Source: an archaeon
Lineage (GTDB): Archaea > Methanobacteriota > Methanobacteria > Methanobacteriales > Methanobacteriaceae
DNA length: 11,223 nucleotides
Reading direction: 5' to 3'
NCBI GenBank assembly: GCA_024409165.1
Contig: JAKSUE010000017.1
Coordinates: forward strand, 1-11,223
Positions within the stretch are counted from its first letter, which is position 1; each line of letters opens with the position of its first letter. Position numbers and translations under genes: made by a program. The notes under the pieces are model-generated. The model was given only the letters and a program-made list of their open reading frames with translations. It had not been told where the DNA came from and ran no database searches. Shown here one piece after another: positions 5,379 through 11,223 of the stretch.

Positions 5379-6071
5379 ATGGAAAATAAATTGATTCAAG
5401 TAAATGCACAAGAGTGTGAAATTAAATGGCATCCTAAGATTAAAGGTGTCCAAATTATTGAAGGTAAAAACAATTTCCCTATTAGTTGGTTAAATCAACA
5501 AGGATATTGTGAGTACAGTATATATTTAGAGAAGTTTAAAGGTATTTTTACAGCACCTACTGCTGCTATGACTACTGGTACAAGTGAGCATCAGAAACTT
5601 GAAGATAAGTTTAAAGAGACTGCTACACCTTCAACTTTTGAAGAGGCATTTGATTTATCTAAAGAAAAAGCTATTTTATCTCGTGAGATGTTTGTTATAG
5701 ATGTTGATGAGGGGATTCGTGGTTTTATTGATGAGATTTGGATGACTCCTGATGAGATTGTTATTATTGATGATAAACCTGGTACAAGAGCTTTTCCATC
5801 TACTATAAATCAAGTTAGGGCTTATTGTTTGGCATTTAAACATATGATGGGTGATGATTCTCGTAAGATTAGAGGTGCTCTTAGGGAGAGGGGTACTGAT
5901 AATATATTTTGGTCTGAGGACTTTGATGATAGTGTTGAGGATAATATTAGGTTTTTACTTCATAGGATGCATGGGTTATTTGAGGGAACTAAGCCTTTTA
6001 TAGCTACTAAGAATCCAAATAAGTGTAGAAGTTGTAGATATCAGAGTTATTGTGAAGAATGTAAGTTATAA
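5379..6071 (+). CDS. Cas4/RecB-like PD-(D/E)XK nuclease with Fe-S cluster cysteines
   Basis: A 230-residue protein of the Cas4/RecB-like PD-(D/E)XK group. Catalytic motifs are H71 in GTSEHQKLE, D118 in GFIDEIW, the D131-D132-K133 triad of IIDDKPG and the QVRAY helix (145-149). C44 near the N-terminus together with C216, C219 and C225 (C228 is also present) matches the C...CxxC...C layout that holds a 4Fe-4S cluster in Cas4. Such enzymes cut single-stranded DNA or trim ends. No cas1, cas2 or CRISPR repeat is nearby, so a stand-alone role in DNA repair or end processing is more likely than spacer acquisition; that is inference. AGGAG lies ten bases before the ATG. The helicase follows after 37 bp, which suggests co-transcription. 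Confidence 0.82.
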   Translation: MENKLIQVNAQECEIKWHPKIKGVQIIEGKNNFPISWLNQQGYCEYSIYLEKFKGIFTAPTAAMTTGTSEHQKLEDKFKETATPSTFEEAFDLSKEKAILSREMFVIDVDEGIRGFIDEIWMTPDEIVIIDDKPGTRAFPSTINQVRAYCLAFKHMMGDDSRKIRGALRERGTDNIFWSEDFDDSVEDNIRFLLHRMHGLFEGTKPFIATKNPNKCRSCRYQSYCEECKL

Positions 6072-6074
6072 CTT
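6063..6074. repeat. 12-bp perfect palindrome over the stop codon of the Cas4-like gene
   Basis: AAGTTATAACTT is self-complementary and contains the TAA stop (6069-6071). It is followed by TGATATTTTT. It could be a processing site or a chance match. Confidence 0.3.
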
Positions 6075-6087
6075 GATATTTTTAATT

Positions 6088-6109
6088 AAACTATATTAAA
6101 CTATATTAA
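6088..6109 (+). repeat. Tandem ATTAAACTAT-type repeat before the helicase start
   Basis: CTATATTAA occurs at 6091-6099 and 6101-6109, overlapping the first possible helicase ATG. Each copy is TATA-like. If the first copy is a TATA box, transcription would start near 6118, at the second ATG, giving a leaderless message; this is speculative. Confidence 0.3.
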
Positions 6110-7407
6110 TGATTATTATGAAAAATTATGAATTTTCAGATTTTAAGATTTCTTTTGAACTTAAACAGGCTATTGAGAGGATGGGTTTTGAGAAACCTAC
6201 AGATATTCAGTCTTTAGCTATTCCTGTTGCTTTAGATGGTAAGGATGTTTTGGCTCAGGCTCAGACTGGTACAGGTAAGACTGTTGCTTTTGGTATTCCT
6301 ATATTGAATAAGTTGTTTATTGATGATAGGTCTCCTCAGGCAGTTATTATTTGTCCTACAAGGGAGTTAGCTATTCAGATTGCTAAGGAACTTAAGCGTT
6401 TAGGTCAGTATATTGATGGTTTGAAGGTTTTACCTGTTTATGGTGGTCAACCTATTGGTCGTCAGATTAGGGTTCTTAAGAAGGGAGTTCATGTTGTTGT
6501 TGGGACTCCTGGTCGTATTATTGATCATATTAATAAGGGTACTCTTGATTTGATTGGTGTTGAGACTGTTGTTCTTGATGAAGCTGATGAAATGTTAGAT
6601 ATGGGTTTTAGAGATGATATTGAGAAGATATTGGAATTTACTCCTAAAGAGAGACAAACCCTTATGTTTTCAGCTACTTTTCCAAAGGAGATTAAGAGTC
6701 TTGCAGGGGATTATTTGATTAATCCTAAGCATTTAAAGGTTTCTAAGAAGGAACTTACTGTTTCTAATGTAGAGCAGTATTATTATGAAGCTCGTGAGAA
6801 GCAGAAACTTGACACTTTAACAACTGTTATGAGTGTTTATGATTTAAGGAAGGTTCTTGTATTTTGTAATACTAAGCGTCGTGTTGATAAGTTGAGTCGT
6901 GATTTGAAATCTAAAGGTTATGATGTTGGTGGGATTCATGGTGATCTTAAACAAGAAACTCGTGACCAGTTAATGGCTCAATTTAGACGTGGTAAGTTAA
7001 ATATACTTGTTGCTACAGATGTTGCTGCTCGTGGTATTGATATTGTTGATATTGAAGCAGTTTTTAACTATGATTTACCTCATGATAAAGAGGATTATGT
7101 TCATAGGATTGGTAGAACTGGTCGTGCTGGCCGTACAGGTTATGCTTTTACTTTTGTTGCAGGTAAAGAAATATATAGACTTAGAGATATTGAGGAATTT
7201 GCTAAGACTGAGATTAAAAAGCAGAAAGTACCTTCATTTAAGCAGATTGATAAGATTAAAAATAATTTAATTTTAAATAATGTGATTTATACAATCGAAC
7301 ATGATAATATTAATAATGAGGTTCCTATAATTGAGGATTTAATTAAGGAAGGTTATAATCCAATAGATATTGCTGCTGCATTATTAAAATTACAGAAGAA
7401 TAGATAA
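6109..7407 (+). CDS. DEAD-box ATP-dependent RNA helicase
   Basis: A 432-residue cytoplasmic RNA helicase. Domain 1 carries the Q motif (GFEKPTDIQ, 26-34), Walker A AQTGTGKT (51-58), PTRELA (83-88), GG (112-113), TPGR (133-136), DEAD (157-160) and SAT (188-190). Domain 2 carries FCNTKRR (252-258), HGDL (277-280), VATDVAARGIDI (301-312) and HRIGRTGRAG (332-341). The tail is short and ends in EGYNPIDIAAALLKL, like bacterial CshA/DeaD helicases, without a basic extension. Likely roles are RNA unwinding in ribosome assembly, mRNA decay or cold adaptation. Neither the ATG at 6109 nor the one at 6118 has a recognisable ribosome binding site; 6118 is equally possible as the start. Gln is mostly CAG, and AAG, GAG and AGG are frequent, unlike hypE. 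Confidence 0.95.
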   Translation: MIIMKNYEFSDFKISFELKQAIERMGFEKPTDIQSLAIPVALDGKDVLAQAQTGTGKTVAFGIPILNKLFIDDRSPQAVIICPTRELAIQIAKELKRLGQYIDGLKVLPVYGGQPIGRQIRVLKKGVHVVVGTPGRIIDHINKGTLDLIGVETVVLDEADEMLDMGFRDDIEKILEFTPKERQTLMFSATFPKEIKSLAGDYLINPKHLKVSKKELTVSNVEQYYYEAREKQKLDTLTTVMSVYDLRKVLVFCNTKRRVDKLSRDLKSKGYDVGGIHGDLKQETRDQLMAQFRRGKLNILVATDVAARGIDIVDIEAVFNYDLPHDKEDYVHRIGRTGRAGRTGYAFTFVAGKEIYRLRDIEEFAKTEIKKQKVPSFKQIDKIKNNLILNNVIYTIEHDNINNEVPIIEDLIKEGYNPIDIAAALLKLQKNR

Positions 7408-7428
7408 TTAATTGAATTTTTATTAAAT

Positions 7429-7450
7429 AATAGTTTACTGGTGAACTATT
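7429..7450 (+). terminator. First hairpin after the helicase
   Basis: AATAGTT (7429-7435) and AACTATT (7444-7450) pair, extended by a T-G wobble and an A-T pair to a 9-bp stem closing a CTGG tetraloop. It starts 22 bp after the stop. It lacks a following T run, so it may be an RNA 3'-end or stability element and not a terminator. Confidence 0.4.
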
Positions 7451-7494
7451 GGAAAAATAAGAATTAGGTTAAAATGTGTTAAAAATAGGAAAAG

Positions 7495-7525
7495 AATAGT
7501 TAAATGGGATTTAACTATTTTTTTT
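7495..7525. terminator. Strong hairpin with T-run between convergent helicase and regulator genes
   Basis: AATAGTTAAAT (7495-7505) and ATTTAACTATT (7509-7519) form a perfect 11-bp stem with a GGG loop, running directly into eight T (7518-7525). An A run follows (7526-7532), so the minus strand has a T run just before the same hairpin. This can terminate both the helicase and, from the other side, the winged-helix gene that ends at 7556. The left arm repeats the AATAGTT of the hairpin at 7429. Confidence 0.65.
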
Positions 7526-7555
7526 AAAAAAAGAATTAGAAAATAAGGTTAAAAC

Positions 7556-8368
7556 TTATTTAATTGCATAAATAACTGTTGTTTTAATGTTATTTTCTTC
7601 TAATTTTTTGCTTATGTTTTTACTCATGTCACCTACTGCAAGGAGTAAGACATTAAGGCCTTTTCTGTTTGCACTTAGGATTGATTCTGTAACTGCAAAT
7701 TCAATATCTATAGGGATATTGAGGTTATTAGCTATTGCATGTGCGATTGTACCAATAGCTGCTACTTTATCAATTCTATCTAATCCAAAGTCTTTATAAT
7801 TTTTTTCATAGATTGATTTTATTTGGTTTAAGTTTGCAGCTTTTGATCCTCCTTGTTTTATAGGTGGGACACTTATGATTATGACAGAACTTTCTTTGAT
7901 TTCAATGGTTCCACGGAGATTACTTAAACTTACATCAAATCCTGCTTTTGCATCAGATAATACATCTGCGTTTGCACTTTGTTTTGTGTCTAAGGTTGCG
8001 TATAATAATCCGTTTTCCATGAATAAACCTACTTCTTCTCCTTCTTTGAGGTTTTCAAGAGCAATAGCTGGCCAGACAGATTTATAATAATTCATGGTTT
8101 CAAGGACAGAATCAGAGTATTTTTTAAGAGTTATTGCATCTTTTTTGACTTTAATAATTCCTTTTTGAGTTATTTTATATGGAGCTCTACCATCTTTTGA
8201 TGTGATGTATCCGAGTTCAGTTAAGGTTTTAATATTTTCAGAAACCGCTTGGATTGTGATTCCTAAGCGTTCAGCTAAGTCTTTTTGTTTTAAGTGTGGG
8301 TCTTGTTTTGAGATTTCACTTAAAATTTGAAAATGAGTTAATGCTCCTCTTTTTTTAAATACTTCCAT
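7556..8368 (-). CDS. Winged helix-turn-helix transcriptional regulator (archaeal, MarR-like N-terminus)
   Basis: A 270-residue DNA-binding regulator. Residues about 10-75 form a winged helix: LKQKDLAERLGITIQAVSENIKTL (26-49, read as adjoining blocks) is the helix-turn-helix, with the recognition helix near 38-49, and YITSKDGRAPYKITQKG (54-70) is the wing. The remaining 190 residues form a mixed alpha/beta domain with strands such as VIIISVPP (162-169) and VLLLAVGDM (240-248). I know this architecture from methanogen conserved proteins but not its ligand or targets. AGGAGA seven bases before the ATG fixes the start. A 12-bp palindrome (8393-8404) just upstream could be an autoregulatory site. 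It lies 110 bp downstream of the DHH nuclease gene on the same strand. Confidence 0.82.
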   Translation of the reverse strand: MEVFKKRGALTHFQILSEISKQDPHLKQKDLAERLGITIQAVSENIKTLTELGYITSKDGRAPYKITQKGIIKVKKDAITLKKYSDSVLETMNYYKSVWPAIALENLKEGEEVGLFMENGLLYATLDTKQSANADVLSDAKAGFDVSLSNLRGTIEIKESSVIIISVPPIKQGGSKAANLNQIKSIYEKNYKDFGLDRIDKVAAIGTIAHAIANNLNIPIDIEFAVTESILSANRKGLNVLLLAVGDMSKNISKKLEENNIKTTVIYAIK

Positions 8369-8392
8369 ATATTTATCTCCTGTATAGTTTAT

Positions 8393-8404
8393 ATTTTATA
8401 AAAT
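8393..8404. promoter_or_regulatory. Palindrome upstream of the regulator gene, possible operator
   Basis: ATTTTATAAAAT is a perfect 12-bp palindrome 25-36 bp before the regulator's start codon. As a TATA box it would place transcription start near the ATG and lose the ribosome binding site (8376-8381), so a protein-binding role is more plausible. AT bias limits confidence. Confidence 0.3.
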
Positions 8405-8478
8405 GTATTTAAGTAAATTTATGTAAATTATATTATTTAATGTTATTTAATTATTGTAGATATTTAGGTTATTGTTAA

Positions 8479-9894
8479 TCATATTTTAATTAATCCAGCT
8501 ACTTCCTCATCCATTCTCTTTAAAAATTCATCTTTTTTATCATGAGGGATGTAAGCACCACAAGCTACATCGTGACCTCCACCGTTTCCTCCAAGTTCTT
8601 GTGCAACTTTTCTGATTATAAATCCAAAGTGTATTCCACTGTATGCAAGTAATCTTGAACATCTGAGTGATATTTTATAATCATCATTTTCATCATTAAC
8701 TTGTGTAAATGCTATGATTGGTTTTTTCCAGTCTCCATAGCTTAAAATCATTCCAGCTATTGTACCAACAACATTACTTCTAATTCCTGTACCATCAAAG
8801 TATTGTATATTATCCATTTGAACAATAGGGTTTTCCATTTCCATTTTTTGAATATTTTCAGCTAAATAACGTCTGTGGTCTTTAGATATTAATTCAAGTT
8901 CATCTAATGATTCTAATCTATTTCCTTTTAATATTTCTAAAGCAACATCTGCTCTATCATTTCTTACACATGCATTCATTGCTGTTGAGAATTCTGATGC
9001 ATCTCTTAAGAAAGTATTGTCATCTTCCATTAAAAATTCATAAGAATCTGCTACAATTAATTTAGGAATATATTTAACATATTCTCCTGGAACTTCTTTT
9101 GATAGCATACTTAAAAGTTCAGAAAAGAGTTTTTGTTTTTGTTTTGGTGTTAAATCACTTAAAGTTGTTGTTTTATCTCCAATTTTTCTTGGAATGTCTA
9201 ATTTTTGTAAAACAGCTATTGTTTCGTTTTTATTATTTGTAATAGGTAATTTTACATCACTAAAATAAGATAATGCTACAAATAATGGTCTTGTTTGTCT
9301 TCCATATAATGAAATATCACTTATATAACTTACAAGTCCTTCTTCTTCAGCATCTTCAAGGATGTGTTTATTTAAACCTTCAAGTTTTCCAGTTTTGGTA
9401 TTTTGCATATCTCCAATAGCTGCAAGTACACCAATCCAGCTTAAATCAGTAAATCCAAATTCTTTAGCAAGGAGATAACATAATCCTCCACCACAGATAT
9501 CAGATGAACCATTTATACCATAGTGGTTAGGATTTATTTCAATATAAGTAAAATCAACGTCTTTATTGTAATCTATGTCTCTAAGAGGTGGGTGGTGGTC
9601 AAGAACAAGTATTTTAGAATTATCTTTAGCATTTTTAACAATATTTTGACCAGATCCTAAATCTGAGAAGATTGTTAATTCATGTTCAATAGCTAAGTCT
9701 TCAAGTACATCAAGGTTAACTATTTCTATTTCATGTGGTTTGTTTAATCTATCTAAAATAGTTGAAAGAATAGCTCCTGAGGATATTCCATCACAGTCTG
9801 TGTGGCTGTAGATTTTAATATCTTGTGAGTTTTCTATGAGTTCTTTTGCAAGTTCATATCTTCTTTTCATTTCTTGAGGTAGTATATTTTCCAT
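8479..9894 (-). CDS. DHH/DHHA1-family RecJ-like single-strand exonuclease (GAN-type)
   Basis: A 471-residue cytoplasmic phosphoesterase of the DHH superfamily, close in length and layout to archaeal RecJ/GAN nucleases. Metal-binding motifs are SHTDCDG (30-36; H31, D33, D35), D78 in FSDLGSG, DHHPPL (99-104) and D162 in AIGDMQ. The C-terminal DHHA1 domain has GGNGGGHDVACGAYI (436-450), the nucleic-acid-binding glycine motif. All expected catalytic residues are present, so it should be active, unlike Cdc45. In other archaea GAN binds GINS and MCM at the replication fork; a role in replication or repair here is inferred by family. Other DHH exonucleases of methanogens remain possible. AGGAGT five bases before the ATG fixes the start. 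It is third in the hemD-srp19-DHH-regulator series, with 99 bp to srp19. Confidence 0.85.
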   Translation of the reverse strand: MENILPQEMKRRYELAKELIENSQDIKIYSHTDCDGISSGAILSTILDRLNKPHEIEIVNLDVLEDLAIEHELTIFSDLGSGQNIVKNAKDNSKILVLDHHPPLRDIDYNKDVDFTYIEINPNHYGINGSSDICGGGLCYLLAKEFGFTDLSWIGVLAAIGDMQNTKTGKLEGLNKHILEDAEEEGLVSYISDISLYGRQTRPLFVALSYFSDVKLPITNNKNETIAVLQKLDIPRKIGDKTTTLSDLTPKQKQKLFSELLSMLSKEVPGEYVKYIPKLIVADSYEFLMEDDNTFLRDASEFSTAMNACVRNDRADVALEILKGNRLESLDELELISKDHRRYLAENIQKMEMENPIVQMDNIQYFDGTGIRSNVVGTIAGMILSYGDWKKPIIAFTQVNDENDDYKISLRCSRLLAYSGIHFGFIIRKVAQELGGNGGGHDVACGAYIPHDKKDEFLKRMDEEVAGLIKI

Positions 9895-9993
9895 TTTGGA
9901 CTCCTGAGTTAGATTTATTGAGTTTACTTATTAATTTAAATTTTTAATTTAATTAATAATTTATAATTTAAATTTTATTTTATACTTTAAAAC

Positions 9994-10323
9994 TTATTTT
10001 CTGTTCTTTTTACGTTTATTAATGTTGTTATTTCTTTGGTTTTCTTTTAAAGCTCTTTGTTCTTTTATTTTTTCACTAAGAGCCATTAAAATTTCTTTTT
10101 TAGATTCATCACTTTCAATGATAAGTCTTCCAGATTTGTTATACCATTCACCTGGATATGATTTATCGGTTTCTATGGTGTATTTGTATCTTAATTTATC
10201 TGCAGCTTTTGTTATGTCTTTGAGTTTTACTTCTGGGACTGCAAATTCTTTAGATATTTTTCTTCCTTCATTTAAGGATTTAGTTGAATCTAAATATATT
10301 GGCCAAATCATTACTTCTTTCAT
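9994..10323 (-). CDS. srp19: Signal recognition particle protein SRP19
   Basis: A 109-residue basic protein of the archaeal/eukaryotic SRP19 family. It binds helices 6 and 8 of 7S SRP RNA and promotes assembly of SRP54 for co-translational targeting to the membrane. Recognisable parts are the N-terminal VMIWPIYLDSTKSLNEGRKI (4-23), the AVPEVKLKDI block (28-37) and YPGEWYNKSGRLII (56-69). The C-terminal tail is Lys/Arg/Asn rich (about 86-109), as expected for RNA binding. Length is normal for archaea. AGGTGA four bases before the ATG (plus-strand TCACCT at 10328-10333) fixes the start. It is 65 bp downstream of hemD, so the two may share a transcript. Confidence 0.95.
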   Translation of the reverse strand: MKEVMIWPIYLDSTKSLNEGRKISKEFAVPEVKLKDITKAADKLRYKYTIETDKSYPGEWYNKSGRLIIESDESKKEILMALSEKIKEQRALKENQRNNNINKRKKNRK

Positions 10324-10388
10324 GTTTTCACCTTATTAATGATTTTATTTAGAAATATAAAAGTAATTGTATAGTAATTATATAGTAA

Positions 10389-11168
10389 TTAATTTTCATT
10401 GAATGTTTTAAACATTAAGTCAATCATGTCTTTTACAGTGTATCTTTTAGGCATGATGTATTTTACATTGTAGTCATCAAGGATTTTACCTGTGATTGGT
10501 CCAATTGAGACTGTTAAAGTGTTTTCTGATAGGTTTTTAGCTAAGAGTTTTTGTTCTTCTTGGTCTTTTGCTGTAATGAATAAGTTTTTAACAGTTAATG
10601 GGCTTGTGAAGGTTATTCCGTCGATTTCTTTGTTGTTTATTTTTTGGATTAGTTCTGTTATTTTAGATGTGTCTTTAGGGATGGTTGATTTATAGCTTTC
10701 AGCAAGGATTACTTTTGCTCCCATTTCTTCAAGACCTTCTGGGAGGATTGTTCTTGCAGAGAATGTTCTTGGGACTCCTATTGTTTTATTACTTATGTCT
10801 ATTTTTTTGAATTCTTCAAGTAGGCCTTCAGCTGTGTAATCTTTAGGGATTATATCAACTGGGAGTTCTTTTTCTATAGCTAATTCTGCAGTTTTATGTC
10901 CAATTGTTGCAATTTTACAATTAGGGTTTAATTTATCTAAGAAGTCTGGATAGAATTTAAATATTGCTTCAATAGAGGTTACAGAGGTAAATATTAACCA
11001 ATCTAATTGATTTGCATCTTCCATTAGTTGTTTTAGAGAATCTGTGTTTGTTAAAGTGAGTTCTAAGGTTGGAACAACATAGGATTCTCCTCCATATTCT
11101 TGGATGAATTCTATTGCATTTTTGGATCTGTCTTTTGGTCTTGTGATAGCTATTTTTTTAGGTTCCAT
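10389..11168 (-). CDS. hemD: Uroporphyrinogen-III synthase (HemD)
   Basis: A 259-residue cytoplasmic enzyme that closes hydroxymethylbilane with inversion of ring D to give uroporphyrinogen III. In methanogens this is the precursor of coenzyme F430, corrinoids and siroheme. Sequence is poorly conserved in this family, but the typical landmarks are present: ITRPKDRS near the start (8-15), PTLELT (33-38), WLIFTSVTSIEAIF (57-70), ATIGHKTAELA (87-97), ITFTSPLTVKNLF (185-197) and VSIGPITGKIL (220-230). The two-lobed layout fits these blocks. GTGAT lies three bases before the ATG, in an acceptable but close position for a ribosome binding site. It is first visible in the minus-strand series; an upstream gene, if any, is outside the window. 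Confidence 0.9.
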   Translation of the reverse strand: MEPKKIAITRPKDRSKNAIEFIQEYGGESYVVPTLELTLTNTDSLKQLMEDANQLDWLIFTSVTSIEAIFKFYPDFLDKLNPNCKIATIGHKTAELAIEKELPVDIIPKDYTAEGLLEEFKKIDISNKTIGVPRTFSARTILPEGLEEMGAKVILAESYKSTIPKDTSKITELIQKINNKEIDGITFTSPLTVKNLFITAKDQEEQKLLAKNLSENTLTVSIGPITGKILDDYNVKYIMPKRYTVKDMIDLMFKTFNEN

Positions 11169-11194
11169 TTTATCACATCTAAAGTATGAATAGG

Positions 11195-11213
11195 TTAGAT
11201 TTGTGTTATCTAA
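11195..11213. repeat. Short inverted repeat upstream of hemD
   Basis: TTAGAT (11195-11200) and ATCTAA (11208-11213) pair across a 7-nt loop, about 27-45 bp before the hemD start, and ATCTAA is followed by a second TCTAA. It could be an operator or the end of the neighbouring transcript; the window stops too soon to tell. Confidence 0.25.
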
Positions 11214-11223
11214 TCTAATTATT

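Noticed and set aside
5379..6071. Cas4-like gene as part of a CRISPR-Cas locus
   Set aside because: No CRISPR repeats, cas1, cas2 or effector genes lie in the window; the neighbours are a helicase and a secreted nuclease.
7007..7270. Leu-rich second frame within the helicase
   Set aside because: It overlaps the essential helicase motifs V and VI in another frame, and its composition is an artefact of GTT/GAT/ATT codons read out of frame.
10022..10339. Hydrophobic frame antisense to srp19
   Set aside because: SRP19 is well supported with its own ribosome binding site; the antisense frame has no homology that I recognise.

Overview
The window looks like a chromosomal housekeeping segment of a methanogenic archaeon of the family Methanobacteriaceae, most likely Methanobrevibacter or Methanosphaera. 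The evidence is the very AT-rich DNA, archaeal-type proteins (S8e, SRP19, HypE, a GAN/RecJ-type DHH nuclease) and above all a stand-alone C-terminal piece of family B DNA polymerase. That split polymerase is the arrangement known from Methanothermobacter (PolB1/PolB2). The species cannot be fixed from the sequence alone.

Layout. The left minus-strand pair (34-1552) is the small subunit of the split replicative polymerase, followed by a HAD-family hydrolase. A 450-bp divergent spacer (1553-2002) separates polB2 from the plus-strand ribosomal protein gene rps8e. This spacer holds a box A-like TATA element and then about 210 bp with three stem-loops and a thrice-repeated TTRCGRTAA element, so rps8e may have a long structured leader. 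Next on the plus strand come hypE ([NiFe]-hydrogenase cyanide-ligand synthesis) and a small RDD membrane protein. A minus-strand secreted thermonuclease with a C-terminal Ada-like metal-binding domain (4375-5130) converges on the RDD gene. It diverges from a plus-strand pair: a stand-alone Cas4/RecB-like Fe-S nuclease and a DEAD-box RNA helicase (5379-7407). A minus-strand series occupies the rest, in transcription order hemD, srp19, a GAN/RecJ-like DHH exonuclease and a winged-helix regulator (11168 down to 7556). It converges on the helicase at a double hairpin terminator region.

Together the genes cover replication and DNA processing (PolB2 with a PCNA-binding tail, DHH nuclease, Cas4-like nuclease), translation and protein targeting (S8e, SRP19, DEAD helicase), methanogen cofactor and hydrogenase maturation (HemD, HypE) and surface DNA degradation. 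Start sites are mostly marked by good GGAG/GGTGA ribosome binding sites; the helicase is the exception.

I found no mobile element, CRISPR array, tRNA or rRNA, and no clear new multi-gene defence system. The best leads are the structured region ahead of rps8e, the twin related hairpins after the helicase, the changed HAD motif IV, the stand-alone Cas4-like nuclease beside the helicase, and a recurring pattern of short tandem duplications in promoter spacers.
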